Assembly: GCF_003952525.1 (NCBI RefSeq)
Contig: NZ_CP034451.1
Location: 1,860,001-1,924,000 of the forward strand
Direction: 5' to 3'
Length of the DNA stretch: 64,000 nucleotides
Source of the DNA: Mesorhizobium sp. M3A.F.Ca.ET.080.04.2.1
GTDB taxonomy: Bacteria; Pseudomonadota; Alphaproteobacteria; Rhizobiales; Rhizobiaceae
Under the pieces are notes generated by a model. That model saw only the letters and a list, made by a program, of their open reading frames with translations. It did not search any database and was not told where the DNA came from. Of this stretch, positions 36,449 to 44,889 are shown in pieces; position 1 is the stretch's first letter; each line of letters starts with the position of its first letter. Made by a program: the position numbers and the translations under genes.

Positions 36449-37252
36449 TCATTCGGCATATTGCTTCAACCCCTGCCAGATTTCCTGGACGGTATCGAGA
36501 TAGTGCTCGTCGCGGTGGATGAGGTCCGGGTCGCCGGAGCGGTCGATCTCAGGCTCTATGATCTGCGAAACCCTGCCTGGACGGGGCGACAGGAGCACGA
36601 TGCGGTCCGATATATAGACCGCCTCCTCGATCGAGTGCGTGACGAAGATGAAGGTCTTGCTCTGATTGCTGCGCAACCTGATCAGGTCCTCCTGAAATTT
36701 TCGCCGGTTCTGCTCGTCAACGGCCGAGAACGGTTCGTCGAGAAGCAGCACGTCGGCATCAACCGCCAGGGCGCGCGCCAGACCGACGCGCTGGCGCATG
36801 CCGCCCGAAAGCTCATGCGGATATTTGTTCTCGAACCCGGCGAGTCCAACCTCGGCTATGTAGTGGCGTGCGATGTTCTCACGTTCGGCTTTTGGCTTGC
36901 CGCGCAGTTCGAGCCCGAAAGCCACGTTGCGGATCGCTGTTGCCCACGGCATCAACGCAAAATCCTGGAACACGAACGCGCGTTCGGGGCCTGGCCCGCT
37001 GACCACCTTGCCGTCGACCGCGATTGTGCCGGCATTGGCCTTGATCAGCCCAGCGATGATCTTGAGAAGCGTCGTCTTTCCGCACCCGCTCGGGCCGAGC
37101 AGGCTGGTCAATTTGCCGCGTGGAAAGTCGAGATCTATGCCGCGCAGTGCCTCGGTGCTGCCGTAGCTCTTGGAGATTCCCCTCACCTCGACGATCGGAT
37201 CGACTGGAGCGGACATCGAAAAGGGTTCCTTCCTCAGCATGGCAGCGCGCAT
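36449..37252 (-). CDS. ABC transporter ATP-binding protein (SsuB/TauB/NrtD type)
   Basis: A 267-residue ATPase: Walker A LLGPSGCGKTTLLK, Q-loop VFQDFALMPW, signature HELSGGMRQRVGLARAL, Walker B VLLLDEPFSAVD, and FVTHSIEEAVYISDRIVLLSPRPG, typical of nitrate/sulfonate/taurine importers. ATG 37252 has AAGGAG eight bases upstream and lies two bases from the preceding stop; MSAPVD at 37216 is an alternative start. Confidence 0.94.
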   Translation of the reverse strand: MRAAMLRKEPFSMSAPVDPIVEVRGISKSYGSTEALRGIDLDFPRGKLTSLLGPSGCGKTTLLKIIAGLIKANAGTIAVDGKVVSGPGPERAFVFQDFALMPWATAIRNVAFGLELRGKPKAERENIARHYIAEVGLAGFENKYPHELSGGMRQRVGLARALAVDADVLLLDEPFSAVDEQNRRKFQEDLIRLRSNQSKTFIFVTHSIEEAVYISDRIVLLSPRPGRVSQIIEPEIDRSGDPDLIHRDEHYLDTVQEIWQGLKQYAE

Positions 37253-37253
37253 C

Positions 37254-38081
37254 TCAGGTTCTCCTTGCCTCGGGCCTGAAGACGCGCAGCTCGACCCATT
37301 GCAGGGCAACCAGCGTCAGGGTCGAAAACGCGATAATCGAGGCAATCGTCGCATACATCTCGGCATAGTCAGCGCGTGAACGGTGAAAGGTGATCAAGTC
37401 GCCGATCCCGGTCGGCGTGATCAGCAATTCGGCCAGCACGACGCCGACGAAGCCTGCCGCCACACCCAGCCGCAGCCCCGCGAAAATGACCGGGCTGGCG
37501 TCAGGAAGAATAATCCGCGTGACCACTTGCCAGCGAGTTCCGAGGAACGAGCGGCACATGACGATGAGCGACTCGTTGACGTTCCGCACCGCCTTGTAGG
37601 TGTTGAGCACGATGACCGGCAAAGCCAGTATCATCACGGCTAGCGTCTTGGCGGTGATGCCGATGCCGTAGACAAAAGTCACCATCGGGATGAACGCCGC
37701 GACGGGCGCGGCCTGCAACACGATGAACACCGGGATGACAAACCATTCACCGGTGCGCCACAGCCCGCACAGCGTTCCGAGGCCGACGCCAAGGAAAGCC
37801 GACAGCACGATTCCGAGCAGCAAGGGTTGCAGCGTCGAGACGTAGGCCATCGGCAGACTGCCGTCGGCGATCAGGCCGATGAAGGCGGTGAACGTGGCAG
37901 AGAAAGTCGGAAATGCAAAGCTAACCGGTATGCGGCCGGTGATTTCCCATATGCCCGCAAAGAGGGCGATCGAAACCAGCCTCAAGAGAACTGGCTGGTC
38001 CTGCCATCCGCCCACCTCGCTGCGCGCCGACGGGCTAGCAAGGCCGACGGCCTCGCTCTCCGTCTTGATGCCAGTCGCCAT
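37254..38081 (-). CDS. ABC transporter permease (SsuC/TauC type), first permease
   Basis: A 275-residue inner-membrane permease. Helices begin at about residue 33 (LLRLVSIALFAGIWEITG), and the EAA loop is MCRSFLGTRWQVVTRIILPDASPVIFAGLRLG. It is the partner of the permease at 35687. The gene lies 9 bp downstream of the binding-protein gene. Confidence 0.9.
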   Translation of the reverse strand: MATGIKTESEAVGLASPSARSEVGGWQDQPVLLRLVSIALFAGIWEITGRIPVSFAFPTFSATFTAFIGLIADGSLPMAYVSTLQPLLLGIVLSAFLGVGLGTLCGLWRTGEWFVIPVFIVLQAAPVAAFIPMVTFVYGIGITAKTLAVMILALPVIVLNTYKAVRNVNESLIVMCRSFLGTRWQVVTRIILPDASPVIFAGLRLGVAAGFVGVVLAELLITPTGIGDLITFHRSRADYAEMYATIASIIAFSTLTLVALQWVELRVFRPEARRT

Positions 38082-38090
38082 TCGCCTGAC

Positions 38091-39083
38091 CTATTTCTTG
38101 CCGAGCTTGGCGACGGCGCGGTCGATAGCCGCGACATCCCAGAAATCCTCGACCTTGAGGGAGGCCGGATCGCCTTCGATCTGACCGGCGAGACTGAAGA
38201 ACGCAAAATCGTCCGCTGCCGCCTCCGCCCCGCCGCCGTTCAATACCAGACTGCCGGCGCCCGCCGTTTCTTTGTAATAGTCCGCGATCTCCGCATCGGC
38301 CTCCCCGCCGAGGTCGGGCAGCAGCTTGTATTTGTTGCGAAACTCTACCGCAACGGCAGGGTTCTCGGTGATCTCGCGCGCCGTCTTCATCAGTTCCTCG
38401 ACCAGGATATCGACATCGGCGGCATTGTTCTTCAGGTAGTCGGCGGTTGCGAACAATCCTTCATCGGTGGCGCTGAGATCATCGACAGGCAGCACGATGA
38501 ACTTGCCGGGCGCCTCCGCCTCGAGAGCGCGCCGATTGGCCGCGTCGACGATCGAGGCTTTCAGCGTACCCTGGATAAGCGCGTTGCGCCGGACCTCGGA
38601 ACCTGGGACATAGCTGATGGTGCCGAGTTTGATGCCGTGGGTCTTGGCCATCAGCAGCATGACGGCCTCCGTGCCGGAGCCCCGCGCCTGCACCGCGACG
38701 TCCTGGCCGTCCAGATCCTTCCACTCCTTGTAGAATTCGCTGTTGACGACCGGAAAGAAGCGCAGCGTCGATATCTGCGCAAACAGACGAATAGGCACGC
38801 CCGCTTTCTGGATCAGGGTATAGGGCGCGCCGACGCCCACGTCCGCCTGGTTGCCGACGATGGCTTGCGCCGCCAGGTCTTCATCATTGAGAATGATCAG
38901 TTCGACGTTTACTCCGCGCTCCTTCGCGCGCTCGATGGCGGTGAGTGTCTGGATGGATTCAATTCCCGGCAAATCCCCGAACGCGATGCGCATATCGCCT
39001 GCGCTGGCAGCGTCGACCGACATTGCGCCGATGGCCGCGGCGAGGGCCGTTGCGAGGACGGCTCGCCTGGACAAGTTGGTCAT
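38091..39083 (-). CDS. ABC transporter substrate-binding protein (SsuA/TauA/NMT1 type)
   Basis: Periplasmic binding protein of 330 residues. A Tat-like/Sec signal peptide with RR (NLSRRAVLATALAAAIGAMSVDAASA) is followed by an NMT1-like domain (VELIILNDEDLAAQAIVGNQADVGVGAPYTLIQ). ATG 39083 has GGGAGGA eight bases upstream. First gene of the importer operon; it is divergent from a FadR/GntR regulator, with a palindrome at 39104-39127. Ligand unknown. Confidence 0.9.
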   Translation of the reverse strand: MTNLSRRAVLATALAAAIGAMSVDAASAGDMRIAFGDLPGIESIQTLTAIERAKERGVNVELIILNDEDLAAQAIVGNQADVGVGAPYTLIQKAGVPIRLFAQISTLRFFPVVNSEFYKEWKDLDGQDVAVQARGSGTEAVMLLMAKTHGIKLGTISYVPGSEVRRNALIQGTLKASIVDAANRRALEAEAPGKFIVLPVDDLSATDEGLFATADYLKNNAADVDILVEELMKTAREITENPAVAVEFRNKYKLLPDLGGEADAEIADYYKETAGAGSLVLNGGGAEAAADDFAFFSLAGQIEGDPASLKVEDFWDVAAIDRAVAKLGKK

Positions 39084-39103
39084 GTTGCATCCTCCCATTT
39101 TTT

Positions 39104-39127
39104 ATAACCAATTTTGCAAATGGTTAT
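39104..39127. promoter_or_regulatory. Operator-like inverted repeat in the importer/GntR divergent promoter
   Basis: ATAACCA, a 10-base spacer (ATTTTGCAAA), then TGGTTAT. It lies 20 bp upstream of the binding-protein start. Probable site for the adjacent GntR protein, whose operators typically contain TGGT/ACCA half-sites. Confidence 0.55.
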
Positions 39128-39257
39128 GGTTTTTGCTCAGATTGGTCAAGCGATAATTCGCTTTCAGCTGGAGTCGGCGGGATTTCCAGCCAGCAATTCG
39201 GATATTGACGGCTTCGCGCTGCCGATTTATCACCAAGCGGAATCATCAATCGGCGAA

Positions 39258-39270
39258 TTGGTTAAACCAA
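39258..39270. promoter_or_regulatory. FadR-type operator at the GntR start codon
   Basis: TTGGTTAAACCAA is a perfect 6-1-6 inverted repeat that contains TGGTTAAACCA and fits the FadR-subfamily consensus TGGTNNNACCA. Its last base is the A of the proposed ATG (39270), which suits autorepression. Confidence 0.6.
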
Positions 39271-39962
39271 TGGATGTTATCGGAGACGGCGGCCACGCTG
39301 CGCTGGTGCAACTTCAGGCCTATCTCGCGCAGATGGACCTGTCCGGCGAGACGCGACTGCCGGCCGAGCGAGAGCTTTGCGAAAGCCTGGGTGTTTCGCG
39401 TGGCGACTTGCGCAAGGCTCTGGCGGTGCTCGAAAAGGACGGCCGAATCTGGCGCCATGTCGGCAAAGGCACCTTCGTCGGAAGCGGCCCGATCGAAGAG
39501 ACGATCGGCATTTCCGAAATCGCCGGGCGCACCAACCCCGCCGATGTGATGCGCGCGCGCCTAATCATCGAGCCGGAAATCGCGCGCGAGGCAGCACTGC
39601 ACGCGACGCTTGACGACATAGCCGCGATGCGGAAATCGCTCGCCCAGACGCGCGAGGCGGCGACGTGGCGGCAGTATGAGAACATCGACAATGCACTTCA
39701 CCGGCAGATTGCGCAGGCGAGCAGAAACAACGTGCTGCTCGGCCTGTTCGACGTGCTCAACGCGGTTCGGCGAACCGTGGTGTGGGGCCGCCTGCGTGCC
39801 GATGGCGCGCGCCCCCCTGCCGACCATCATAGTTTTGCCGATCACGAGAAGATCGTGGAAGCCATCGCCGAGCGCGATCTTGCAGGCGCTGCAACCGCCA
39901 TGCGCCAGCACCTGCTGCAGGTCGGCCGACGTCTGATTCCAGCCCATGAGGCGGCTGAATAG
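39270..39962 (+). CDS. GntR family regulator, FadR subfamily (FCD domain)
   Basis: A 230-residue regulator. The winged HTH includes LPAERELCESLGVSRGDLRKALAVLEKDGRIWRHVGKGTFV (residues about 30-70); the C-terminal FCD domain has MRARLIIEPEIAREAALHA with acidic/His metal-ligand positions, NALHRQIAQASRNN, and DHEKIVEAIAERDLAGAATAMRQHL. The ATG at 39270 overlaps an operator-like palindrome and has no SD. A longer frame from 39114 would span the palindromes and has no domain. Divergent from the SsuA/TauA-like operon, which it probably controls. Confidence 0.9.
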   Translation: MDVIGDGGHAALVQLQAYLAQMDLSGETRLPAERELCESLGVSRGDLRKALAVLEKDGRIWRHVGKGTFVGSGPIEETIGISEIAGRTNPADVMRARLIIEPEIAREAALHATLDDIAAMRKSLAQTREAATWRQYENIDNALHRQIAQASRNNVLLGLFDVLNAVRRTVVWGRLRADGARPPADHHSFADHEKIVEAIAERDLAGAATAMRQHLLQVGRRLIPAHEAAE

Positions 39963-40028
39963 CCCGACGCATGCAGCTGCCGGCCTGCAACGCACTAGCG
40001 GAGCTTCCCGCCTGAGCGAGCGTGCCCC

Positions 40029-41615
40029 TCAATAGCCGAGCGCCAACCCGTCCTTGCGTGGATCGGAGGCGCCGGTCAGCGTGCCCTTTTCCCAGTCGAT
40101 CAGCACGGCCTGCCCGCCGCCAAGTGGATGGTCGGCCTCCACCACCTGATGGCCTCTGCGCCGCAGGCCCTCGACGGCATCGGCGCGCACGCTGCGCTCG
40201 GCCTCCACCATATCGTGATTGTAGAAGACACGCGGCGTATCCAGCGCCTGCTGCGGGTCCATGCCGAAGTCGATCATGTTGGTCAAAAGATGCACGTGGC
40301 CGAAGGGCTGGTAGCCGCCGCCCATGACGCCGAAGGGCATCACGGCGCGGCCATCCTTGGTCATCATGCCGGGCATGATCGTGTGCATCGGCCGCTTGCC
40401 GGGTGCTATCGCATTCGGATGTCTGGGATCGAGCCGAAAACTGGTGCCGCGGTTCTGCAGCACGATGCCGGTCTTCGGGCCGACGACGCCGCTGCCGAAG
40501 GAATAGTAGGTCGAGTTGATGAAGCTCACCGCATTCAAGTCGCGATCGACGACGGTGATGTAGACCGTGTCGCTGCCCGGGAGCTCAAGGCGCGGCAGAC
40601 CGGTCATGGCGCGCTCGGGATCGATCGCGGCCCGCAGCCGGCCGGCATAGGCGCTGGAGAGAAGCGCCTTTACGGGCACCGCGACATGATCGTGATCGGC
40701 AAGCAAGTCGTCGCGATCGCGGTAGGCCAAACGACCGGCCTCGATCTCCAGATGCAGCCGTTCGGCGCCGTTGGGATCGAGCGCGCCAAGGTCGAAGCCC
40801 GAGAGCACGTTCAGCATCAAGAGCGCCGTCAGGCCCTGGTTGTTCGGCGGCATCTGATGGATGTCGTAGCCATTATAGGAGATGCTGATCGCGGTCTTGT
40901 ACTCGCCCCGCGTCACTGCGAAGTCGTCCAAGGTGTGCAAGCCGCCGAGCGCGCGAAGCCGTCCGACCAGATCCTCCGCGACTTCGCCTTCATAGAAGCC
41001 GGCGCGACCCTTTCTTGCGATTATGCGCAGCGTTTCGGCGAGCTCCGGCTGGCGATGCACGTCACCCGCCTTTGGGGCCTTGCCGCGGGGTAAGAAGATG
41101 CGCGCCGCCACTTCGTCGGCCGACAGATCGGTTTCGGGATCCTCCCAATCGAAGGCGACTCGGTCATGCACGACATAGCCGTTTTCGGCATAGTGGATGG
41201 CCGGAGCGAGCGCCTCGGCCATGCCCTTGCGGCCGTGGTCTTCGAGCAGCCGGCACCAGGCGTCCACGGCACCGGGAATGGTGACCGCGTGCGGGCCCTG
41301 CTTCGGCAGTTCGCCAAAACCTTTCTCCAGATACCAGTCGACCGTCGCGGCGTTCGGAGCGCGTCCCGAACCGTTGAAGGCAATCACATCGCCCTCGCCC
41401 TTCGGGCAGTAGAGCACGAAGCAGTCGCCGCCAATGCCGGTCGATTGCGGCTCGACCACCGCCTGCACTGCGGCGGCGCAGACGGCCGCATCCATGGCAT
41501 TGCCGCCGGAGCGCAGCATGTCGATGGCGGCAAGTGTGGCCAGCGGATGCGAAGTCGCGGCCATTGCTTCGGTGGCGCGGACCGGCGAGCGGCCTGGGAA
41601 ATGGAAATCACGCAT
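40029..41615 (-). CDS. Gamma-glutamyltransferase family protein, cytoplasmic type
   Basis: Ntn hydrolase of the GGT family, 528 residues, which cleaves gamma-glutamyl bonds after autoprocessing. The small subunit would begin at the Thr of GSDTVYITVVDRDLNAVSF, the position of the E. coli nucleophile Thr391. Upstream are TGIGGDCFVLY and the substrate-binding region; downstream are GPKTGIVLQNRG and VMGGGYQPFGHVHLL. There is no signal peptide from the start at 41615, unlike periplasmic GGTs, so it resembles the YwrD-type. Last gene of the polyamine cluster; an inverted repeat lies at 41704. Confidence 0.93.
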   Translation of the reverse strand: MRDFHFPGRSPVRATEAMAATSHPLATLAAIDMLRSGGNAMDAAVCAAAVQAVVEPQSTGIGGDCFVLYCPKGEGDVIAFNGSGRAPNAATVDWYLEKGFGELPKQGPHAVTIPGAVDAWCRLLEDHGRKGMAEALAPAIHYAENGYVVHDRVAFDWEDPETDLSADEVAARIFLPRGKAPKAGDVHRQPELAETLRIIARKGRAGFYEGEVAEDLVGRLRALGGLHTLDDFAVTRGEYKTAISISYNGYDIHQMPPNNQGLTALLMLNVLSGFDLGALDPNGAERLHLEIEAGRLAYRDRDDLLADHDHVAVPVKALLSSAYAGRLRAAIDPERAMTGLPRLELPGSDTVYITVVDRDLNAVSFINSTYYSFGSGVVGPKTGIVLQNRGTSFRLDPRHPNAIAPGKRPMHTIMPGMMTKDGRAVMPFGVMGGGYQPFGHVHLLTNMIDFGMDPQQALDTPRVFYNHDMVEAERSVRADAVEGLRRRGHQVVEADHPLGGGQAVLIDWEKGTLTGASDPRKDGLALGY

Positions 41616-41703
41616 GTTGTTTTGGCTGACCTCGATGGATTGCGATGGCCACGGCGCGAGGCCGCGCGGCAGAGCACGATAGCGGAAGCGAGCACGACGG
41701 CAA

Positions 41704-41721
41704 TGGACCAGCACTGGTCCA
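41704..41721. promoter_or_regulatory. Perfect 8-2-8 palindrome upstream of the GGT gene
   Basis: TGGACCAG-CA-CTGGTCCA lies in the 169-bp gap between the PotA-like gene and the GGT gene, 89 bp before the GGT start. It could be a site for the PuuR-like regulator of the cluster or an RNA hairpin. Confidence 0.5.
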
Positions 41722-41784
41722 TGGACCGCCACGCCGGGATTGATGAAGCCGGCGGCCGAAGATGCTCGTTGAACCCGGGGGAGA

Positions 41785-42927
41785 TCAGCTCGCCAGCATG
41801 GGGCAATTGGCACCCCGCCGCAGGCTGACATGCGCGATGTCGCCGACGCCGAATTGAAAGCCGTCGGCGCGGCGCGGAGCATCGATGACGATGGAGGTCC
41901 CCCGCCCAAGCTCGGCGTGAAGGCGCAGGGTGCGGCCGTGAAAGACAATGCCACTCACGCGCGCGGGCGCGGTGCCGGCGGCCGCCTCGGTGGCTGCGAG
42001 CAGATCCTCCGGGCGCACGCCGATGATACGGGTGTCACCCGCCGCCGGGGTTTCGCCACTGTCCGAGACCGCCTCCAACGGCAGCTCGCCGGCGGCGAAG
42101 CGCAAACGCTCGCCGTCGCGGGCGACAAAGCGCGACTGCAGAAGGTTCATCGTGCCGATGAAGGAAGCGACGAACCTCGTCGCCGGACGATCATAGAGGG
42201 TCGCGGGCGGCGCGATCTGCTCGATGCGGCCCTTGTTCATGACCACGATGCGATCGGAGATCGACAGCGCCTCGGTCTGGTCGTGGGTGACCATGACGAA
42301 GGTGGTGCCGAGACGCGACTGCAGTCGCTTCAACTCCACCTGCATCTGCTCGCGCAGATGTGCATCGAGCGCCGACAACGGCTCGTCGAGCAGCAGCACG
42401 CGCGGCTCGCACACGATGGCACGGGCGAGCGCGACGCGCTGGCGCTGGCCGCCGGAGAGTTCGGAGACGCGGGCGCGAAGCTTGTCGGCAAGCCCGACCA
42501 TTTCGAGCGCTTCGCCAACGCGCTTGGCCTGCTCGGTTCCGGACAGTTTGCGCACCGACAGGCCGAAGCCGACATTGGCCGCGACGTCCATGTGCGGAAA
42601 CAGCGCATAATCCTGGAAGACGGTGTTGACCGGCCGGTCGAAAGGCCTCAGGCCGGTGATGTCGCGGCCTTCGAGCAGCACATTGCCGCTGGTCGGGCTC
42701 TCGAAGCCGGCGATGACGCGCAGGCTGGTGGTCTTGCCACAGCCGGAGGGGCCGAGCAGCGTCAGGAACTCACCCTGAGCAATTTCGAGATCGACGGCGT
42801 CGAGACCGACGATGCCGCCTGGAAAGACTTTCGAGACTCCGTCCAAACGCACCAAGGCGTCCCGCAATTCCGGGCGGAAAACCCTCTCACCCTTTTCCGG
42901 GGATTGCTCGGTGGCATCAGGCGCCAT
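41785..42927 (-). CDS. Polyamine-type ABC transporter ATP-binding protein (PotA-like)
   Basis: A 380-residue ATPase: Walker A LLGPSGCGKTTSLRV, Q-loop VFQDYALFPHM, signature VSELSGGQRQRVALARAI, Walker B VLLLDEPLSALDAHLREQM, then a C-terminal TOBE_2 domain (RIIGVRPEDLL). The ATG at 42927 overlaps the regulator gene by 11 bp. Residues about 6-22 (TEQSPEKGERVFRPELR) are encoded by a family A palindromic repeat; the domain proper starts at LVRLDGVSKVFPG. A longer in-frame start at 43062 lies inside the regulator gene and is rejected. Confidence 0.93.
   Translation of the reverse strand: MAPDATEQSPEKGERVFRPELRDALVRLDGVSKVFPGGIVGLDAVDLEIAQGEFLTLLGPSGCGKTTSLRVIAGFESPTSGNVLLEGRDITGLRPFDRPVNTVFQDYALFPHMDVAANVGFGLSVRKLSGTEQAKRVGEALEMVGLADKLRARVSELSGGQRQRVALARAIVCEPRVLLLDEPLSALDAHLREQMQVELKRLQSRLGTTFVMVTHDQTEALSISDRIVVMNKGRIEQIAPPATLYDRPATRFVASFIGTMNLLQSRFVARDGERLRFAAGELPLEAVSDSGETPAAGDTRIIGVRPEDLLAATEAAAGTAPARVSGIVFHGRTLRLHAELGRGTSIVIDAPRRADGFQFGVGDIAHVSLRRGANCPMLAS
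42862..42910 (+). repeat. Family A palindromic repeat, copy 5, inside the PotA-like gene
   Basis: Runs from CGCAATTCCGGGCGGAAAA to CCTTTTCCGGGGATTGCTC, matching the intergenic copies at 1113 and 17462 over both arms and spacing. It is translated on the minus strand as the N-terminal end of the ATPase. Confidence 0.8.
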
Positions 42928-43525
42928 CGCGCACCTCGGACGGCTTGGTGGTGTTGACCCAAAGGATCTGGCAACGCTCGGAACCGAGGTTGCGGAAGGC
43001 ATGCAGCAAGGTGCTCTTGAAGGCAAAACTGTCGCCGGCCTTGAGCACATAAGTGGTCGCATCGACCACGAGTTCGACCTCGCCCGCCATCACGAAGCCG
43101 AATTCGTGGCCGGCATGGGCATAGGCTTCCGCGGTGCCACCGCCGGCCTCGACCGTCACCAGCATACCGGTGAGCGCGGCTGCGGGCGGCGAGAGCAGCG
43201 CCTTGGCGACGCCTTCCGATTTGACCGGAATCGAGCGCCGCTTTTCCGCCCGCACGCAATAGAGGTCGTTGACCGCGTCATTGCCGTCGGCAATCAGCGC
43301 CGAAGCCTCGATGTCGAGGGCTGCCGCCAGTGGCCAGATCACCTTGACGCGCAGCGAGGACATGCCGCGCTCGATCTGGCTGAGCGCGCCGATCGAAATG
43401 CCGGCTTTGGCGGCGAGTTCTGCAAGCGACAACCGGCGCTCCAGCCTCAGCGCCCGCACCCGGCGGCCAACGCGCACATCGGCATCGTCCTTCGGCCTTT
43501 CGGCGGCTTCTTCCGCTATGTCCAT
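42917..43525 (-). CDS. XRE-cupin transcriptional regulator (PuuR-like)
   Basis: A 202-residue regulator: XRE helix-turn-helix at residues 18-75 (LRLERRLSLAELAAKAGISIGALSQIERG) and a C-terminal cupin (AYAHAGHEFGFVMAGEVELVVDATTYVLKAGDSFAFKSTLLHAFRN) that may bind a polyamine or a gamma-glutamyl intermediate, as in E. coli PuuR. It is inside the polyamine operon, overlapping the PotA-like gene. Confidence 0.92.
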   Translation of the reverse strand: MDIAEEAAERPKDDADVRVGRRVRALRLERRLSLAELAAKAGISIGALSQIERGMSSLRVKVIWPLAAALDIEASALIADGNDAVNDLYCVRAEKRRSIPVKSEGVAKALLSPPAAALTGMLVTVEAGGGTAEAYAHAGHEFGFVMAGEVELVVDATTYVLKAGDSFAFKSTLLHAFRNLGSERCQILWVNTTKPSEVRDGA

Positions 43526-43593
43526 CGTAATCCTCGTTGCAGTACTTCGGCCAGCGGCTACCTTCAGCGCTCACTAACTGGCGTCGGCACCGC

Positions 43594-43763
43594 TCCTCAC
43601 CTGCCTGCCAGCATCCTCTCCCCGTATAGTGACGGGGAGAGGGAAGCTGTCAGCGGCGGTTTCGCCAATTGCCGGCGCCGCAGGACTGGCGCCGGCATTT
43701 CGGCCAGCCCCTTCTCCCCGTCACTATACGGGGAGAAGTGCCCGGCAGGGCGATGAGGGGCAG
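43594..43763. repeat. Family B-like long palindromic element, intergenic
   Basis: The left hairpin CTCTCCCCGTATAGTGACGGGGAGAG is repeated in inverted form on the right around 43711-43738, with inner arms GCCGGC...GCCGGC. It occupies the gap between the PotD-like and regulator genes and may insulate or stabilise the transcript. The arm loop (TATAGTGA) differs from other copies. Confidence 0.7.
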
Positions 43764-43790
43764 CGCCAGCTTCTTGCTTCAACCCGACGC

Positions 43791-44861
43791 TCAGCCGCCG
43801 GCCTTCACCTTCTCGAACATCTTGGCGACATCGTCATTCTGCTTCATCGGTCCGGTGAAGATGGTGGTCTTCAGCATCACGTCGGGATCCGCAGGCAGCT
43901 GCAGCTTGTCCAGTTCCTCCTTCGACACGCCGGCGAAGGCGGTCGAGAGCGAGCTGCCATAGCCGTAGGACTGGATCAGATACTTGCCCGAGTCGGCGTC
44001 GAGCCGGCTGTTGATGAAGTCATAGGCGAGATCGACGTTCTTGGCGTCCTTCAGCATGACGAAGCCGCAGGCCCAGGTGAGCATCCCCTCCTTCGGCTTC
44101 ATGAACTCGACCGGAACGCCCTGCTTCTTCAGCGAGGTGGCGGAGGCATTCCAAGTCATGGCGGCGACCAGCTGGCCGCTCGCCAGCGCCTGCTCGACCG
44201 AGGTCATGTCGGTTGTGTAGCTGGAAAGCAGCGGCCGCTGCTCGCGTAGCTTTTCCGCCACCTTGTCCATCTGCTCCGGCGTCATATCGAACGGATTTAC
44301 GCCGGCCAGAAGCGCCGCGACGATCGGGGTATCATGGACGGCGTCGATGGTCGCCATGCGGCCGGCATATTGCTTGTCCCACAGAAGATTCCAGCTCGCC
44401 TCGGGGTTCTTCACCAGGTCGGTGCGGTAGAGGATCGAGGTGTTGCCCCAGTCCCACGGCACCATCCAGACCTTGCCGTCGCCGGCCTGCAGGTCGGGCA
44501 GGTTCTTGAACACCGGGAAGATCGAATCCCAGTTCTTGATGCGCTTCGTGTCGATCGGCTGCAGCAGGCCTTCCTTGTTCCAGCGCGCGACCTTGTCATA
44601 GCAGGGATGCGCGATGTCCGGCCGGAATCCGGCCTTGACCTTGGTAAAAGCATCGTCGTCATCGCCGAAGATGGTCGCCTCGACGGCGTCGGGATGCGCG
44701 GCCAGGAAGCTCTTGTTGAAGTCGGGCAGTTCGTAACCCGACCAGGTGAAATATTGCAGCTTGTCGGCGGCAAAAGCGACCGTCGACGACAGCGCCAATG
44801 CCAGTGCGGCAAGACCGGCCCGCGCCTTGTGTCCGGTGATCGATTTCAGGTGCAATGTCAT
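43791..44861 (-). CDS. Polyamine-type ABC transporter substrate-binding protein (PotD/SpuD-like)
   Basis: A 356-residue periplasmic protein. The signal peptide is SITGHKARAGLAALALALSSTVAFA-A, and the mature part begins DKLQYFTWSGYELPDF, the typical PotD/SpuD entry with the conserved Trp. GMLTWACGFVMLKDAKNVDLAYDFINS is the second lobe. The ATG at 44861 has GAGGAGAA upstream. Ligand putrescine or spermidine is inferred from family and context. Confidence 0.93.
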   Translation of the reverse strand: MTLHLKSITGHKARAGLAALALALSSTVAFAADKLQYFTWSGYELPDFNKSFLAAHPDAVEATIFGDDDDAFTKVKAGFRPDIAHPCYDKVARWNKEGLLQPIDTKRIKNWDSIFPVFKNLPDLQAGDGKVWMVPWDWGNTSILYRTDLVKNPEASWNLLWDKQYAGRMATIDAVHDTPIVAALLAGVNPFDMTPEQMDKVAEKLREQRPLLSSYTTDMTSVEQALASGQLVAAMTWNASATSLKKQGVPVEFMKPKEGMLTWACGFVMLKDAKNVDLAYDFINSRLDADSGKYLIQSYGYGSSLSTAFAGVSKEELDKLQLPADPDVMLKTTIFTGPMKQNDDVAKMFEKVKAGG

Positions 44862-44889
44862 TTTCGTTCTCCTCTTCGTTGTTGTCGTT

